This document shows positions 44,194 to 54,269 of a DNA stretch of 64,000 nt, in pieces; the first letter of the stretch is position 1; every line of letters begins with the position of its first letter. Made by a program: the position numbers and the translations under genes. The stretch lies in assembly GCA_023460975.1 (NCBI GenBank), contig JAEWOG010000092.1, positions 186,001 through 250,000 of the forward strand, written 5' to 3'. Source of the DNA: Actinomycetes bacterium. GTDB taxonomy: Bacteria; Actinomycetota; Actinomycetes; Propionibacteriales; Nocardioidaceae. The notes beneath the pieces are model-generated. The model did no database searches, was not told the DNA's origin, and saw only the letters and a program-made list of their open reading frames with translations.

Positions 44194-45233
44194 GCGAGCA
44201 CCTCCGCGACGGTGCGCACCTCGTCGGCGCTGCGGCAGCTCAGCAGCAGAGTGGTCACTCCGGTCTCCTCCCACTGGGCGACGCGCTCGCGCACCTGTCC
44301 CGGCTCTCCGATGATGTGCATGTCGTCGACGAGTTCGTCGGGGATCAGCCCGACGGCCTTCTCCTTCTCGCCCGCGAGGTAGTGCGCCTGGACCTGGTCG
44401 GCGAGTGCGCCGTACCCCATCCGCTCGAAGACGTTCTTGTGGAAGTTGGCGTCCTTGGCACCCATCCCGCCCATGTACAGGGCGACGACGGGCTTCATGC
44501 CGTCGATGACCGCTTGGGTCTCGGCGGCGCCGGAGGTCACCTGGAGGTGACAGGTCGCCGCGATCTCGAAGTCGTCCCGGGTACGCCGCGCGCCGGGGCG
44601 GGCGAAGCCCTCGTCCAGCCACGGCTGGTACATCCCCGCAGAGCGCGGCGTGTAGAAGATCGGAATCCACCCGTCCGCGATCTCGGCCGTCTGGGCCACG
44701 TTCTTGGGCCCCTCGGCGCCGAGCCAGATCGGCACGTCAGCGCGCAACGGGTGGACGATGGGCTTGAGCGGCTTGCCCAGCCCCATCGCGCCGGGTCCGG
44801 CGTACGGCAGCGGGTGGTGCGGCCCGTCGTTGGTGACGGGCGCCTGACGCGCCAGCACCTGGCGAATGATGTCGACGACCTCCCGCGTGCGGGCCAGCGG
44901 CTTGCTGAAGGGCTGGCCGTACCACCCCTCCACGACCTGCGGGCCGCTGACGCCCATTCCCAGGATCATCCGCCCCCCGCTGAGGTGGTCGAGCGTGAGC
45001 ACGTGCATGGCAATGGACGTGGGCGTGCGTCCCGACATCTGGACGATGCTCGTCCCGAGCCGTAGCCGCTCGGTTTCGCGCCCCCACCAGGTCAGGGGCG
45101 TGAACGCGTCAGAGCCCCACGCCTCGGCAGTGAAGAGTGCATCCCACCCCGCTCCCTCGGCTGCGGAGACGAGCTCCGACACGCCGTTGGGGGGTTGCGC
45201 ACCCCAGTATCCGAGTTGCAGACCGAGCTTCAT
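44190..45233 (-). CDS. LLM-class F420-dependent oxidoreductase (Rv3520c-like)
   Basis: A 347-residue luciferase-like TIM-barrel protein. It begins MKLGLQLGYWGAQPPNGVSE and contains the LSGGRMILGMGVSGPQVVEGW block typical of F420-dependent enzymes, then PIWLGAEGPKNVAQTAEIADGW in the substrate region. Length and context match M. tuberculosis Rv3520c, whose neighbours Rv3521-Rv3523 correspond to the divergent DUF35-ltp4-ltp3 genes here. The reaction is unknown. GGGAGG precedes the ATG at 45233. Confidence 0.88.
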   Translation of the reverse strand: MKLGLQLGYWGAQPPNGVSELVSAAEGAGWDALFTAEAWGSDAFTPLTWWGRETERLRLGTSIVQMSGRTPTSIAMHVLTLDHLSGGRMILGMGVSGPQVVEGWYGQPFSKPLARTREVVDIIRQVLARQAPVTNDGPHHPLPYAGPGAMGLGKPLKPIVHPLRADVPIWLGAEGPKNVAQTAEIADGWIPIFYTPRSAGMYQPWLDEGFARPGARRTRDDFEIAATCHLQVTSGAAETQAVIDGMKPVVALYMGGMGAKDANFHKNVFERMGYGALADQVQAHYLAGEKEKAVGLIPDELVDDMHIIGEPGQVRERVAQWEETGVTTLLLSCRSADEVRTVAEVLA

Positions 45234-45260
45234 GTCGCGGAGTCCTCCCAGTTCACAGGC

Positions 45261-45279
45261 CACATACGTCCGGTATGTG
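45261..45279. promoter_or_regulatory. palindrome in the divergent LLM/DUF35 promoter
   Basis: CACATAC-gtccg-GTATGTG has perfect 7-base arms. Its ACATAC-nn-CCGGTA core is also present at 51586-51599 in the cyp125/fadA5 promoter. It lies 28 bp before the F420-oxidoreductase start. It may be a second operator besides KstR. Confidence 0.45.
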
Positions 45280-45332
45280 AAACGCGCCACGGCGATTTCA
45301 TCACGACCCTAGGGAACCCTTGCGACGAAATC

Positions 45333-45346
45333 TAGAACCTGTTTCA
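45333..45346. promoter_or_regulatory. KstR-type operator between LLM gene and DUF35-ltp4-ltp3
   Basis: TAGAACCTGTTTCA matches TnnAACnnGTTnnA at every fixed position. It ends 9 bp before the DUF35 start codon and lies 100 bp from the divergent F420-oxidoreductase start. Confidence 0.85.
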
Positions 45347-45355
45347 CTCTCGGCC

Positions 45356-46315
45356 ATGTCGTCCATGCCCCGCACACTGTCGCAACCCATCAGGGTGGCC
45401 TTCGACTACACCCGCTCCACGGGCCCGGTCCTCGGTCGCTTCCTGACCGGCCTGCGAGACGGAGTCGTCATCGGTGGTCGGACCTCGCGCGGCGAGGTCC
45501 TCGTACCCCCCGCAGAGTTCGACCCCGTCACGCACGCCCAGACCTCCGACTTCGTCGAGGTCGGCCCCGGCGGCTCCGTCGTGAGCTGGTCCTGGGTCCC
45601 CGAGCCCGTCGCCGGCCAGCCCTTCGACCGCCCCTTCGCGTGGGCGCTCGTGCGCTTCGACGGCGCGGACGGCACCCTGCTGCACGCACTGGACGTGAGC
45701 GACCCCTCGCAGGTCAGCACCGGGATGCGCGTCCAGGTGCGCTGGGCCGACGAGCGCCAGGGCGCCATCACCGACATCGCATGCGTCGAGCCCGAGGACG
45801 CGACCGACGCGCCCCGCCCCGCGCAGGGCGAAGGAGACGTGACCGGCGTGACGACCCCGGTGCAACTCGACTACGTGTACGCCGCCAGTCCCGAGGAGTC
45901 CGCCTTCTACCGGGGGCTCGCCGAGGGCCGTATCGTCGCGCAGCGCTGCCCCTCGTGCAGCAAGGTCTACGTCCCGCCGCGTGGCGCGTGCCCCACCTGC
46001 GGCGTCCCGACGGCCGACGAGGTCGAGTTGTCCCACCGCGGCACCGTCACGACGTACTGCATCGTCAATGTGCCGTTCATGGGGCAGCACATCAAGCCGC
46101 CCTACGTCTCGGCGTACGTGCTCCTCGACGGAGCCGACATCGCCCTGCAGCACATCGTCCTGGAGATCCCGGCCGATCAGGTCCGGATGGGCATGCGCGT
46201 GGAGGCGGTCTGGAAGGACCGCGCCGAGTGGGGCACCACGATCGAGAACATCAGCCACTTCCGCCCGGTCGACGAACCGGACGCGGAGTTCGACACCTAC
46301 AAGCACCACCTCTGA
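45356..46315 (+). CDS. DUF35 OB-fold protein, Rv3521-like partner of Ltp enzymes
   Basis: A 319-residue protein with two OB-type segments. The second has a zinc ribbon, CPSC and CPTCG, in the DUF35 arrangement (VAQRCPSCSKVYVPPRGACP). DUF35 proteins bind thiolase-like Ltp enzymes and are needed for steroid side-chain aldolase activity, as ChsH2 is for Ltp2. Gene order matches Rv3521-Rv3522-Rv3523. Two ATGs (45356, 45365) are possible starts and no clear ribosome binding site is seen. The first gene of a KstR-type operon. Confidence 0.88.
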   Translation: MSSMPRTLSQPIRVAFDYTRSTGPVLGRFLTGLRDGVVIGGRTSRGEVLVPPAEFDPVTHAQTSDFVEVGPGGSVVSWSWVPEPVAGQPFDRPFAWALVRFDGADGTLLHALDVSDPSQVSTGMRVQVRWADERQGAITDIACVEPEDATDAPRPAQGEGDVTGVTTPVQLDYVYAASPEESAFYRGLAEGRIVAQRCPSCSKVYVPPRGACPTCGVPTADEVELSHRGTVTTYCIVNVPFMGQHIKPPYVSAYVLLDGADIALQHIVLEIPADQVRMGMRVEAVWKDRAEWGTTIENISHFRPVDEPDAEFDTYKHHL

Positions 46316-46329
46316 GAAAGGGCACCTAC

Positions 46330-47381
46330 ATGCGTGACGTCGCAGTCGTCGGGTACGCCCAACGACAGACCACGGACTTCGACGGCTCTCCCACCATGGT
46401 GGAGATGCTCGTCCCGATCTTCCAGGAGCTGTACGCCTCCACCGGGCTGGCCAAGGCCGACATCGGCTTCTGGTGCTCGGGCTCCTCCGACTACCTCGCC
46501 GGACGGTCCTTCTCGTTCGTCCAGTCGGTCGACGCGATCGGCGCCCTGCCGCCGGTCAACGAGTCGCACGTCGAGATGGACGCCGCCTGGGCGCTCTACG
46601 AGGCGTGGCTCAAGATCCAGACGGGCGAGGTGGACACCGCCCTGGTGTACGGCTTCGGCAAGTCCTCCGCAGGCACGCTGCGCCGGACCTTGGCGCTGCA
46701 GTTCGACCCGATCACCATGACTCCGATCTGGCCCGACACCGTCTCCGTCGCGGGCATCCAGGCCCGCCTGGGCCTGGAGTCCGGGGCCTGGACCGAGGAG
46801 CAGATGGCCGAGGTCGTGAACCGGTCGCTCAGCGACGCCGAGTCCAACGAGTACGCGGTCCGCAAGGGCGGGTCCTCGGTGAGCGACCTGCTCGCCCGAC
46901 CGATGTACGCCGACCCCCTGCGCAAGCACGACTGCGCGCCGGTCACCGACGGCGCGGCCGCGATCGTGCTGGCCGCCGAGGACCGGGCGTACGAGATCTG
47001 CGAGCGCCCGGCGTGGATCACCGGCCTGTCGCACCGCGTGGATCCGCTGCACCTCGGCTCCCGCTCCCTCACCGAGTCCCCGTCGGCTCGCGCCGCCGCC
47101 GCCAGCCTCGACCTCACGGGCGTCGAGATCGCGGAGCTGCACGCACCGTTCAGCCACCAGGAGATCATCCTGCGCCGCGAGGCGGGCCTCGGTGACGACG
47201 TCCGCATCAACCCCTCGGGCGGGGCCCTGGCCTCGAACCCGATGTTCACCGCGGGCCTCAACCGCTTCGGCGAGGCCGCCAAGCGCGTCTGGGACGGCAC
47301 CGCCACCAAGGTGCTCGCGCACGCGACCTCGGGTCCGGCGCTGCAGCAGAACCTGTTCTGCACGATGGAGGGGAAGAACTG

Positions 47382-47382
<1 letters not shown>
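46330..47382 (+). CDS. ltp4: thiolase-like steroid side-chain lyase Ltp4
   Basis: A 350-residue thiolase-superfamily protein of the lipid-transfer/SCP-x type, matching M. tuberculosis Ltp4 (Rv3522) in position and length. It lacks the full catalytic set of a thiolase: the N-terminal half has no QCGSG-type nucleophile motif, and the C-terminus keeps only HATSGPALQQ. It contains TDGAAAIVLAAEDRA and NPSGGALASNPMFTAG. Such proteins act as retro-aldolases with a DUF35 partner. Its stop overlaps the ltp3 start. Confidence 0.87.
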
Positions 47383-48545
<1,163 letters not shown>

Positions 48546-48560
48546 TCGAGCAACCCACCA

Positions 48561-48604
48561 GATCGTTCCGTCCGGGCGTACGTCCTCGCCCGGACGGGAC
48601 GATC
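48561..48604 (+). terminator. terminator hairpin after ltp3
   Basis: GATCGTTCCGTCCGGGCG pairs with an arm of the same length ending at 48604, around an 8-base loop, with one mismatch. It lies 15 bp past the ltp3 stop. Confidence 0.8.
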
Positions 48605-48644
48605 GGCCCATCCGTCTGCCCCCGGTTCCCCGTACGGTCGTGGC

Positions 48645-49370
48645 GTGGCGAGACGACGCGCCCCCGGATGGGTCCCCCACCAGCACGGCGCCTGGGCGAT
48701 GTTGGCCTCCCCCGTGCTCGTCGGGGTCCTCCACGCCGGTGTGACCTGGGTGCACCTGCCGCTGACCCTGTTCTGGTTCGTGGGCTACTTCGCCTTCCAC
48801 GCCACGTCGGTGTGGCTCAAGTCCGGCCGACGCGCGCGGCACCGGCCGCCGGTCCTCGCGTACGGCACCGCAGCAGCCGTCACCGGGGCCGTCGTCGCTG
48901 GCGTCGACCCGGGGCTCATCCGGTGGGCCCCGCTGTTCGTGGTGCCGCTCGGCGTGGGCCTGGTGGCCGCCTCCGCGCGTCGCGAGCGTGAACTCCTGGC
49001 CGGCCTCACGACCACGGTCGGCTCCACCCTCATGGCGGTCGTGGCCGCCGATGCGGGCGTCGACCCGGACCTCCCGACGGCCTGGGTGCTCGCGGCGGTC
49101 CAGGCGGCGTACTTCTGCGGGACCGTGTTCTACGTGAAGAGCGCGATCCGCGAACGCGGCAACGCGCGGTTCCTGGCCTGCTCCGTCGCGTTCCACGCCG
49201 CCGCCACGATCGCCATGGTGTGGGTCTCGTGGGGGTTGGTCGTCGTGTTCGCCATGCTGACCGTGCGCGCCGGCGTCGTCCCCCCGCGCCGGCCGACACC
49301 CAAGGCGCTGGGGATCGGCGAGGTCATCGCGACCGTGGTGGTCGCGGTGACCAGCCTGCTCACCGTCTGA
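48645..49370 (+). CDS. YwiC-like integral membrane protein
   Basis: A 241-residue protein with about seven membrane segments. The N-terminal VPHQHGAWAMLASP is the hallmark of the YwiC-like family, whose function is not known; a fold related to UbiA-type membrane enzymes has been suggested for similar proteins but the Asp-rich motifs of prenyltransferases are not seen. It starts with GTG at 48645 and has no functional link visible with the steroid genes on either side. Confidence 0.83.
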   Translation: MARRRAPGWVPHQHGAWAMLASPVLVGVLHAGVTWVHLPLTLFWFVGYFAFHATSVWLKSGRRARHRPPVLAYGTAAAVTGAVVAGVDPGLIRWAPLFVVPLGVGLVAASARRERELLAGLTTTVGSTLMAVVAADAGVDPDLPTAWVLAAVQAAYFCGTVFYVKSAIRERGNARFLACSVAFHAAATIAMVWVSWGLVVVFAMLTVRAGVVPPRRPTPKALGIGEVIATVVVAVTSLLTV

Positions 49371-49393
49371 GCGATGCCCGTACGGTGGAGCGC

Positions 49394-50161
49394 ATGATCG
49401 AACTGCGCACGCCTGCCGAGATCGACCGGATGCGTCCCGCGGGGGCGTTCGTCGCGGACGTCCTCACCGCCCTGAAGGAGACGGCGGCCGTGGGCATGAA
49501 CCTCCTCGAGCTCGACGCACTGGCCGCGCGGATGATCGCCGAGCGCGGCGCCACCTCGTGCTACGTCGACTACCACCCGAGCTTTGGCGCGTCGCCGTTC
49601 GGGCACGTCCTGTGCACCTCGGTCAACGACGCCGTCCTGCACGGCCTCCCCCACGACTACACCCTGCGCGACGGCGACCTGCTCAGCGTGGACTTCGCCG
49701 CCAGCGTCGATGGCTGGGTCTGCGACTCAGCCCTCAGCGTCGTGGTCGGCACACCGCGGGAAGACGATCTGGCGCTCATCGACGCCACGGAGCGCGCGCT
49801 GGCCGCGGCCATCGACGTCGCCCTCGTCGGCAACACGATCGGCGATCTGGGACACGCCATCGGTGAGGTCGCCCGGGGCGAGGGCCTGAGCATCAATCTC
49901 CAGTTCGGCGGCCACGGAGTGGGCCGCACGATGCACGGCGACCCGCACGTGCCCAACGACGGCCGCCCCGGGCGCGGCTATCGCCTGCGCCCAGGGCTGG
50001 TCATCGCGATCGAGCCGTGGTTCCTGGCCACGACCGACGAGATCGTCACCGACGCCGACGGCTGGACCCTGCGCAGCGCCGACGGGTCCCGCGGCGCGCA
50101 CAGCGAGCACACCATCGCGATCACCGACGACGGTCCCCTCGTCCTGACTGCCCGGAGCTGA
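49394..50161 (+). CDS. map: methionine aminopeptidase, type I
   Basis: Removes the N-terminal methionine from new proteins. The 255-residue enzyme begins MIELRTPAEIDRMRPAG. The metal ligands are recognisable in VDFAASVDGWVCDSA (two Asp), FGGHGVGRTMH (His), EPWF (Glu) and HSEHT (Glu). The sequence is somewhat divergent from the major MetAP, so this is probably an accessory copy. The ATG lies 23 bp after the YwiC-like gene. Confidence 0.92.
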   Translation: MIELRTPAEIDRMRPAGAFVADVLTALKETAAVGMNLLELDALAARMIAERGATSCYVDYHPSFGASPFGHVLCTSVNDAVLHGLPHDYTLRDGDLLSVDFAASVDGWVCDSALSVVVGTPREDDLALIDATERALAAAIDVALVGNTIGDLGHAIGEVARGEGLSINLQFGGHGVGRTMHGDPHVPNDGRPGRGYRLRPGLVIAIEPWFLATTDEIVTDADGWTLRSADGSRGAHSEHTIAITDDGPLVLTARS

Positions 50162-50188
50162 CCCGATCCGGAGCTGATCAAATGACGC

Positions 50189-50222
50189 GAGGGGCCCGGT
50201 CACACCCAGTACCGGGCCCCTC
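50189..50222. terminator. hairpin between map and cyp125
   Basis: A perfect 12-base stem (GAGGGGCCCGGT and its complement) with a 10-base loop, 28 bp after the methionine aminopeptidase stop and 74 bp after the convergent cyp125 end. Confidence 0.75.
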
Positions 50223-50296
50223 ACGTGTTTCCGACCGTCGCTCGGGGGGTGCGACGGCCAGGTTTCCCTCCCTCAATGAGGTACAGGTGGCCTGCC

Positions 50297-51532
50297 TCAG
50301 GCGTACGTGACAGGCAGGCTCACGATGCCGTTGATCCACGCGCTGCGGAAGCGGGTGGGCTCGCCGGCGGGCTTCAGGTCGGGCATCTTGTCGGCGATCG
50401 TGTTGAACATGATCTCGACCTCGAGGCGCGCAAGGTTGGCGCCGATGCAGTAGTGCGCGCCGTGCCCACCGAAGGCCAGGTGGGGGTTGTGCTTGCGCGC
50501 GATGTCGAACGTCAGCGAGTTCTCGAAGACGTCCTCGTCGTGGTTGCCGGAGGCGTAGAAGATGCCGACACGCTGGCCCTTCTTGATCATCTGGCCGCCG
50601 ATCTCGACGTCCTCGAGCGCGGTGCGCTGGAACGACACCACCGGCGTGGCCCAACGGATGACCTCGTCGACCATGGTCGAGGGGCGCTCGTTCTTCCACA
50701 GCTCCCACTGCTCGGGGTTGTCGAAGAACGCCATCATGCCGTGGGTGATCGCGTTGCGCGTGGTCTCGTTGCCCGCCACGGCGAGCAGGATCACGAAGAA
50801 GCCGAACTCGTCGTCGGTCAACGTGCCGTAGCCGTCGTCGTGGGGCGAGATCAGCTTGGTGATGATGTCGTCCTTGGGGTCCTGACGACGCTGGTCGGCC
50901 AGGCCCATCGCGTACCCGAGGATCTCGGCGGCAGCGATCTCCTCGTTGCCCTCCACGTCCGGGTCGTCGTACGAGAGCATCTGGTTGGACCAGTCGAACA
51001 GCTTGGCCCGGTCCTCCTGGGGAACGCCCATGAGGTCCGCGATCGCCTGGAGCGGCAGCTCGGCCGCGACGTCGTGGACGAAGTCACCCTCGCCCTTGGC
51101 CAGCGCGTCGGAGACGATCTTGTCGGCGCGCTCCTGGAGGATCTCGTGCAGGGCGCCGATGGCGCGCGGCGTGAAGCCGCGGCTGATGATCTGGCGCATC
51201 TTGGTGTGGTCGGGCGCATCCTTGTTGATGAGCATGACCTTCTGCAGCTCCACCTGGTCGCGCGTCATGTCGGGCGCGAAGCGAATGATGGCGCCGTTCT
51301 CCGCGGTGGAGAACTTCTTGCTGTCCTTGGAGACGGCGGCGATGTCGGCGTGCTTGCTGATCGCCCAGTAGCCACCGTCCTCGAATCCAGCGCAGGCCTC
51401 CGGGCCCTGCTCCACCCAGAAGACCGGAGCCGTCTTGCGCAGCTCCATGAACTCCTTGAGCGGGACGCCCACCTTGTTGATGGCGGGGTCGGTGGGGTCA
51501 AACCCCTCGGGCAGTGCGGGTGCTGCGGTCAC
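50297..51532 (-). CDS. cyp125: cytochrome P450 CYP125, sterol C26/27-hydroxylase
   Basis: Starts side-chain degradation by oxidising the terminal methyl of cholesterol/cholestenone to the acid. The 411-residue protein is collinear with remembered CYP125 (Rv3545c): DHTKMRQIISRGFTPRA, SNQMLSYDDP, AGNETTRN in the I helix, ExxR in EVIRWATPV, and the heme loop FGGHGAHYCIGANLAR with the cysteine ligand. I chose the GTG at 51532, which has GGGAGG 6-8 bases upstream; an ATG at 51553 lacks a ribosome binding site and abuts the operator. Divergent from fadA5. Confidence 0.93.
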   Translation of the reverse strand: MTAAPALPEGFDPTDPAINKVGVPLKEFMELRKTAPVFWVEQGPEACAGFEDGGYWAISKHADIAAVSKDSKKFSTAENGAIIRFAPDMTRDQVELQKVMLINKDAPDHTKMRQIISRGFTPRAIGALHEILQERADKIVSDALAKGEGDFVHDVAAELPLQAIADLMGVPQEDRAKLFDWSNQMLSYDDPDVEGNEEIAAAEILGYAMGLADQRRQDPKDDIITKLISPHDDGYGTLTDDEFGFFVILLAVAGNETTRNAITHGMMAFFDNPEQWELWKNERPSTMVDEVIRWATPVVSFQRTALEDVEIGGQMIKKGQRVGIFYASGNHDEDVFENSLTFDIARKHNPHLAFGGHGAHYCIGANLARLEVEIMFNTIADKMPDLKPAGEPTRFRSAWINGIVSLPVTYA

Positions 51533-51554
51533 AAAGATCCCTCCCAAGATCATT

Positions 51555-51568
51555 TGAAACAGGTTCTA
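51555..51568. promoter_or_regulatory. KstR-type operator next to cyp125
   Basis: TGAAACAGGTTCTA matches TnnAACnnGTTnnA at all fixed positions. It lies 23 bp before the chosen cyp125 start. Confidence 0.85.
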
Positions 51569-51585
51569 CGTCGAGGTGAATGGTT

Positions 51586-51599
51586 ACATACCGCCGGTA
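51586..51599. promoter_or_regulatory. second palindrome in the cyp125/fadA5 promoter
   Basis: ACATACCGCCGGTA contains the perfect odd palindrome TACCG-C-CGGTA and shares ACATAC-nn-CCGGTA with the palindrome at 45261. It lies between the two KstR-type sites. A TetR-type operator is a possibility; the binding protein is unknown. Confidence 0.4.
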
Positions 51600-51664
51600 G
51601 GTTGTGAAGAGGATCACGCAAAGTCGCCGTATCAAGCATCACGCCACACGGTCTCCCGCAAAAC

Positions 51665-51678
51665 GAGAACGTGTTCTA
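51665..51678. promoter_or_regulatory. KstR-type operator next to fadA5
   Basis: GAGAACGTGTTCTA differs from TnnAACnnGTTnnA only in the first base and lies 10 bp before the fadA5 start. It is a perfect inverted repeat over its central 10 bases. Confidence 0.82.
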
Positions 51679-51688
51679 TTCTCAGCGC

Positions 51689-52852
51689 ATGGGATACCCA
51701 GTCATCGTCGAAGCAGTCCGTACGCCCCTCGGCAAGCGCAAGGGGTGGCTCGCGGGCGTCCACCCGGCAACCCTCCTCGGCCACGCCCAGACGGAGGTGC
51801 TGCGCCGCGCGGGCGTCGACTCCAGCCTGATCGGTCAGGTCGTCGGAGGCGTGGTCACCCAGGCGGGTGAGCAGTCCAACAACATGGTGCGCCGCGCCTG
51901 GATGCACGCCGGCCTGCACAACGACACCGCCTCGACCGTCATCGACGCCCAGTGCGCCTCCGGCCAGCAGGCCGCCTCGCTCATCAACGCCATGGTCGCC
52001 AGCGACCTGATCAGCGCCGGCATCGCCTGCGGCGTCGAAGCCATGTCCCGCGTGCCGCTGGGCGGCAACGTGCCCAAGGGCATGGGCGACCCGCGTCCCG
52101 CCGAGTGGAACATCGACCTTCCCGACCAGTTCACCGGCGCCGACCGCATCGCCAAGGACCGCGGCTTCAGCCGTACGGACCTCGACGAGTTCGGCCTCTG
52201 GTCCCAGCAGAAGGCCCGCGTCGCCCTCGACGAGGGACGCTTCACGCGCGAGACGATGAGCATCGTCGCCCCCGTCCTCGACGAGGAGGGCGCCGACACC
52301 GGTCAGACCCGCGAGGTCACCACCGACCAGGGTGTCCGCGACACCACCCTCGACAAGCTCGGCACGCTCAAGCCGGTGCTCGAGGGCGGGCTGCACACCG
52401 CCGGCACCGCCTCCCAGATCACCGACGGTGCTGCCGCACTGCTGATCATGGACTCCGATGTCGCCAAGGCGCAGGGCCTCACCCCCCGCGCGCGCATCGT
52501 CACCTCCGCCCTCGTGGGCGCAGAGGCGTACTACCACCTCGACGGCCCGGTCCAGGTGACCGAGAAGATGCTCGCCGACACATCGATGACCATCGGTGAC
52601 ATCGACATCTGCGAGGTCAACGAGGCCTTCGCTGCCGTGGTCATGAGCTGGGCGAAGGTGCACCAGGTGCCCGCCGACAAGATCAACGTCAACGGCGGCG
52701 CGATCGCGCTGGGCCACCCGGTCGGCGCCACCGGCGTACGCCTCATCACCTCGGCCCTGCACGAGCTCGAGCGTCGCGACGCCTCCACCGCGCTGATCGC
52801 TGCCTGCGCCGGCGGCGCACAGGCGTCCGGCACCATCATCGAGCGGATCTGA
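51689..52852 (+). CDS. fadA5: steroid 3-ketoacyl-CoA thiolase FadA5
   Basis: Thiolase for the cholesterol side chain, releasing acetyl- or propionyl-CoA. The 387-residue protein begins MGYPVIVEAVRTPLGKRKGW and tracks M. tuberculosis FadA5. The nucleophile is Cys89 in DAQCASGQQA; NEAFAAV and GGAIALGHPVGATG supply the His, and CAGGAQ the second Cys. The FadA5-type stretch SALVGAEAYYHLDGPV is present. The ATG at 51689 is preferred to an upstream GTG inside the operator. The fadE downstream starts one base after its stop. Confidence 0.94.
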   Translation: MGYPVIVEAVRTPLGKRKGWLAGVHPATLLGHAQTEVLRRAGVDSSLIGQVVGGVVTQAGEQSNNMVRRAWMHAGLHNDTASTVIDAQCASGQQAASLINAMVASDLISAGIACGVEAMSRVPLGGNVPKGMGDPRPAEWNIDLPDQFTGADRIAKDRGFSRTDLDEFGLWSQQKARVALDEGRFTRETMSIVAPVLDEEGADTGQTREVTTDQGVRDTTLDKLGTLKPVLEGGLHTAGTASQITDGAAALLIMDSDVAKAQGLTPRARIVTSALVGAEAYYHLDGPVQVTEKMLADTSMTIGDIDICEVNEAFAAVVMSWAKVHQVPADKINVNGGAIALGHPVGATGVRLITSALHELERRDASTALIAACAGGAQASGTIIERI

Positions 52853-52853
52853 C

Positions 52854-54098
52854 GTGAGCGCCTTCATCTGGTCCGAGGACGACGTCACCGTCCGCGAGGC
52901 CGTGCGCAAGTGGGTCGACGCGACCGTCCGCCCGGCCCGCGACGACCTGGAGCACGGCGGCGTGCCCCCGTACGAGATCGCCCGGGACTACTACGCCACG
53001 TTCGGCATCGCTGAGGCGGCCGCGGAGAAGTTCGACTGGGAGATCGCGCGCGACGAGGCGCTGATAGCCGGCACGCCGTTCGACGTGGCGCAGCCCGAGG
53101 AGATGGACTCCTCCACGATGACGATCTCCAACATCGAGCTCGTCAAGGTCTGCCCCGGCATTCCCACGTCCATCGGGATCTCGGCCGGCATGACCGCGGC
53201 CACGATCAACGCCCTCGGCACGATCGAGCAGCGCAAGCGCTGGGTGCGCGACCTGCTCACGCTCGAGAAGGTCGGCGCCTGGGCGATCACCGAGCCCGAC
53301 TCGGGCTCGGATGCCTTCGGCGGCATGCGGACCACCGCCAAGCCGGACGGCGACGGCTGGGTCCTCAACGGGCAGAAGACGTTCATCACCAACGGGCCGT
53401 ACGCCGACACGATGGTGGTCTACGCCAAGCTCGACGACGGCTCGGGAGCCGACAAGCGCGAGGCGCCCGTGATGATCTTCGTGCTCGAGAAGGGCATGGA
53501 GGGGCTCACCCAGGGCAAGGCGTTCCGCAAGATGGGGATGCACTCCTCCCCCACGGGCGAGCTGTTCTTCGACCACGTCCGCGTCACCACGGACAACCTG
53601 CTGGCCGGCGAGCCGCGCCTCGCGGACGCCCCCAAGGCGGACGGTCGCGAGTCGGCCCGGGCCAACTTCGTGGCGGAGCGGTTCGGCATCGCCACGTTCA
53701 GCCTCGGCATCATCGAAGAGTGCCTGCGCCTGTGCGTGGACTACGCCAAGACGCGTGAGCTGTGGGGCAAGCCGATCGGCGAGTTCCAGCTCATCCAGGC
53801 GAAGCTCGCGGAGATGGAGATCGCGCGCGTCAACGTCGAGAACATGGTGCTCAAGGGCCTTGACTACAAGCGCCGCGGCCAGATCCTCGATCTCGCTGAG
53901 GCGTCGGCGATGAAGCTCTACTCCTCCCGCGCGGCCAGCGAAGTCACGATGGAAGCGGTCCAGCTCTTCGGCGGCAACGGCTACATGGCTGAGTACCACG
54001 TCGAGCAGTTGGCGCGCGACGCCAAGGTGCTGATGATCTACGCCGGTTCCAACGAGGTGCAGACCACCCACGTCGCGAAGCGTCTCCTGCGCCGCTGA
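52854..54098 (+). CDS. acyl-CoA dehydrogenase (FadE family), fadA5-linked
   Basis: A 414-residue acyl-CoA dehydrogenase. It has the FAD/substrate blocks AWAITEPDSGSDAFGGM and GQKTFITNGPYADTMVV, AKTRELWGKPIGEFQLIQ, and QLFGGNGYMAEYHVEQLARDAK in parts. The C-terminal motif reads YAGSNEVQ instead of the common YEGT-x-x-IQ, so the classical catalytic Glu at that place is missing and the base may be elsewhere. It is transcribed with fadA5 (one-base gap; GTG start). The specific side-chain intermediate is unknown. Confidence 0.9.
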   Translation: MSAFIWSEDDVTVREAVRKWVDATVRPARDDLEHGGVPPYEIARDYYATFGIAEAAAEKFDWEIARDEALIAGTPFDVAQPEEMDSSTMTISNIELVKVCPGIPTSIGISAGMTAATINALGTIEQRKRWVRDLLTLEKVGAWAITEPDSGSDAFGGMRTTAKPDGDGWVLNGQKTFITNGPYADTMVVYAKLDDGSGADKREAPVMIFVLEKGMEGLTQGKAFRKMGMHSSPTGELFFDHVRVTTDNLLAGEPRLADAPKADGRESARANFVAERFGIATFSLGIIEECLRLCVDYAKTRELWGKPIGEFQLIQAKLAEMEIARVNVENMVLKGLDYKRRGQILDLAEASAMKLYSSRAASEVTMEAVQLFGGNGYMAEYHVEQLARDAKVLMIYAGSNEVQTTHVAKRLLRR

Positions 54099-54119
54099 CC
54101 GCGTTTGCCTGCTTCTCTC

Positions 54120-54202
54120 CCGGAGGGTCCCCGCTCAGGCGGGGACCCTCTCACGTTGTGGGCGTTGCAAAGGCCACAACGTGACGGTTTCACCCACCCA
54201 GT
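54120..54202 (+). repeat. 83-bp inverted repeat, left copy
   Basis: Contains a perfect terminator-like stem (GAGGGTCCCCGC, loop TCAG, complement) followed by a second perfect stem CACGTTGTGG ... CCACAACGTG around GCGTTGCAAAGG. The whole 83 bases recur in opposite orientation at 55889-55971 with only about ten differences. The first stem also serves as terminator for the fadA5-fadE operon. Confidence 0.88.
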
Positions 54203-54269
54203 CGCGCCTTCTCCACAACCCCGTCGTACGCACCCCCGCAGCGCCGCTCGGCTGGGCAGACTGACACGC

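Noticed and set aside
51533..51553. ATG at 51553 as the cyp125 start
   Set aside because: No ribosome binding site precedes it and it abuts the KstR-type operator; the GTG at 51532 has GGGAGG at proper spacing.
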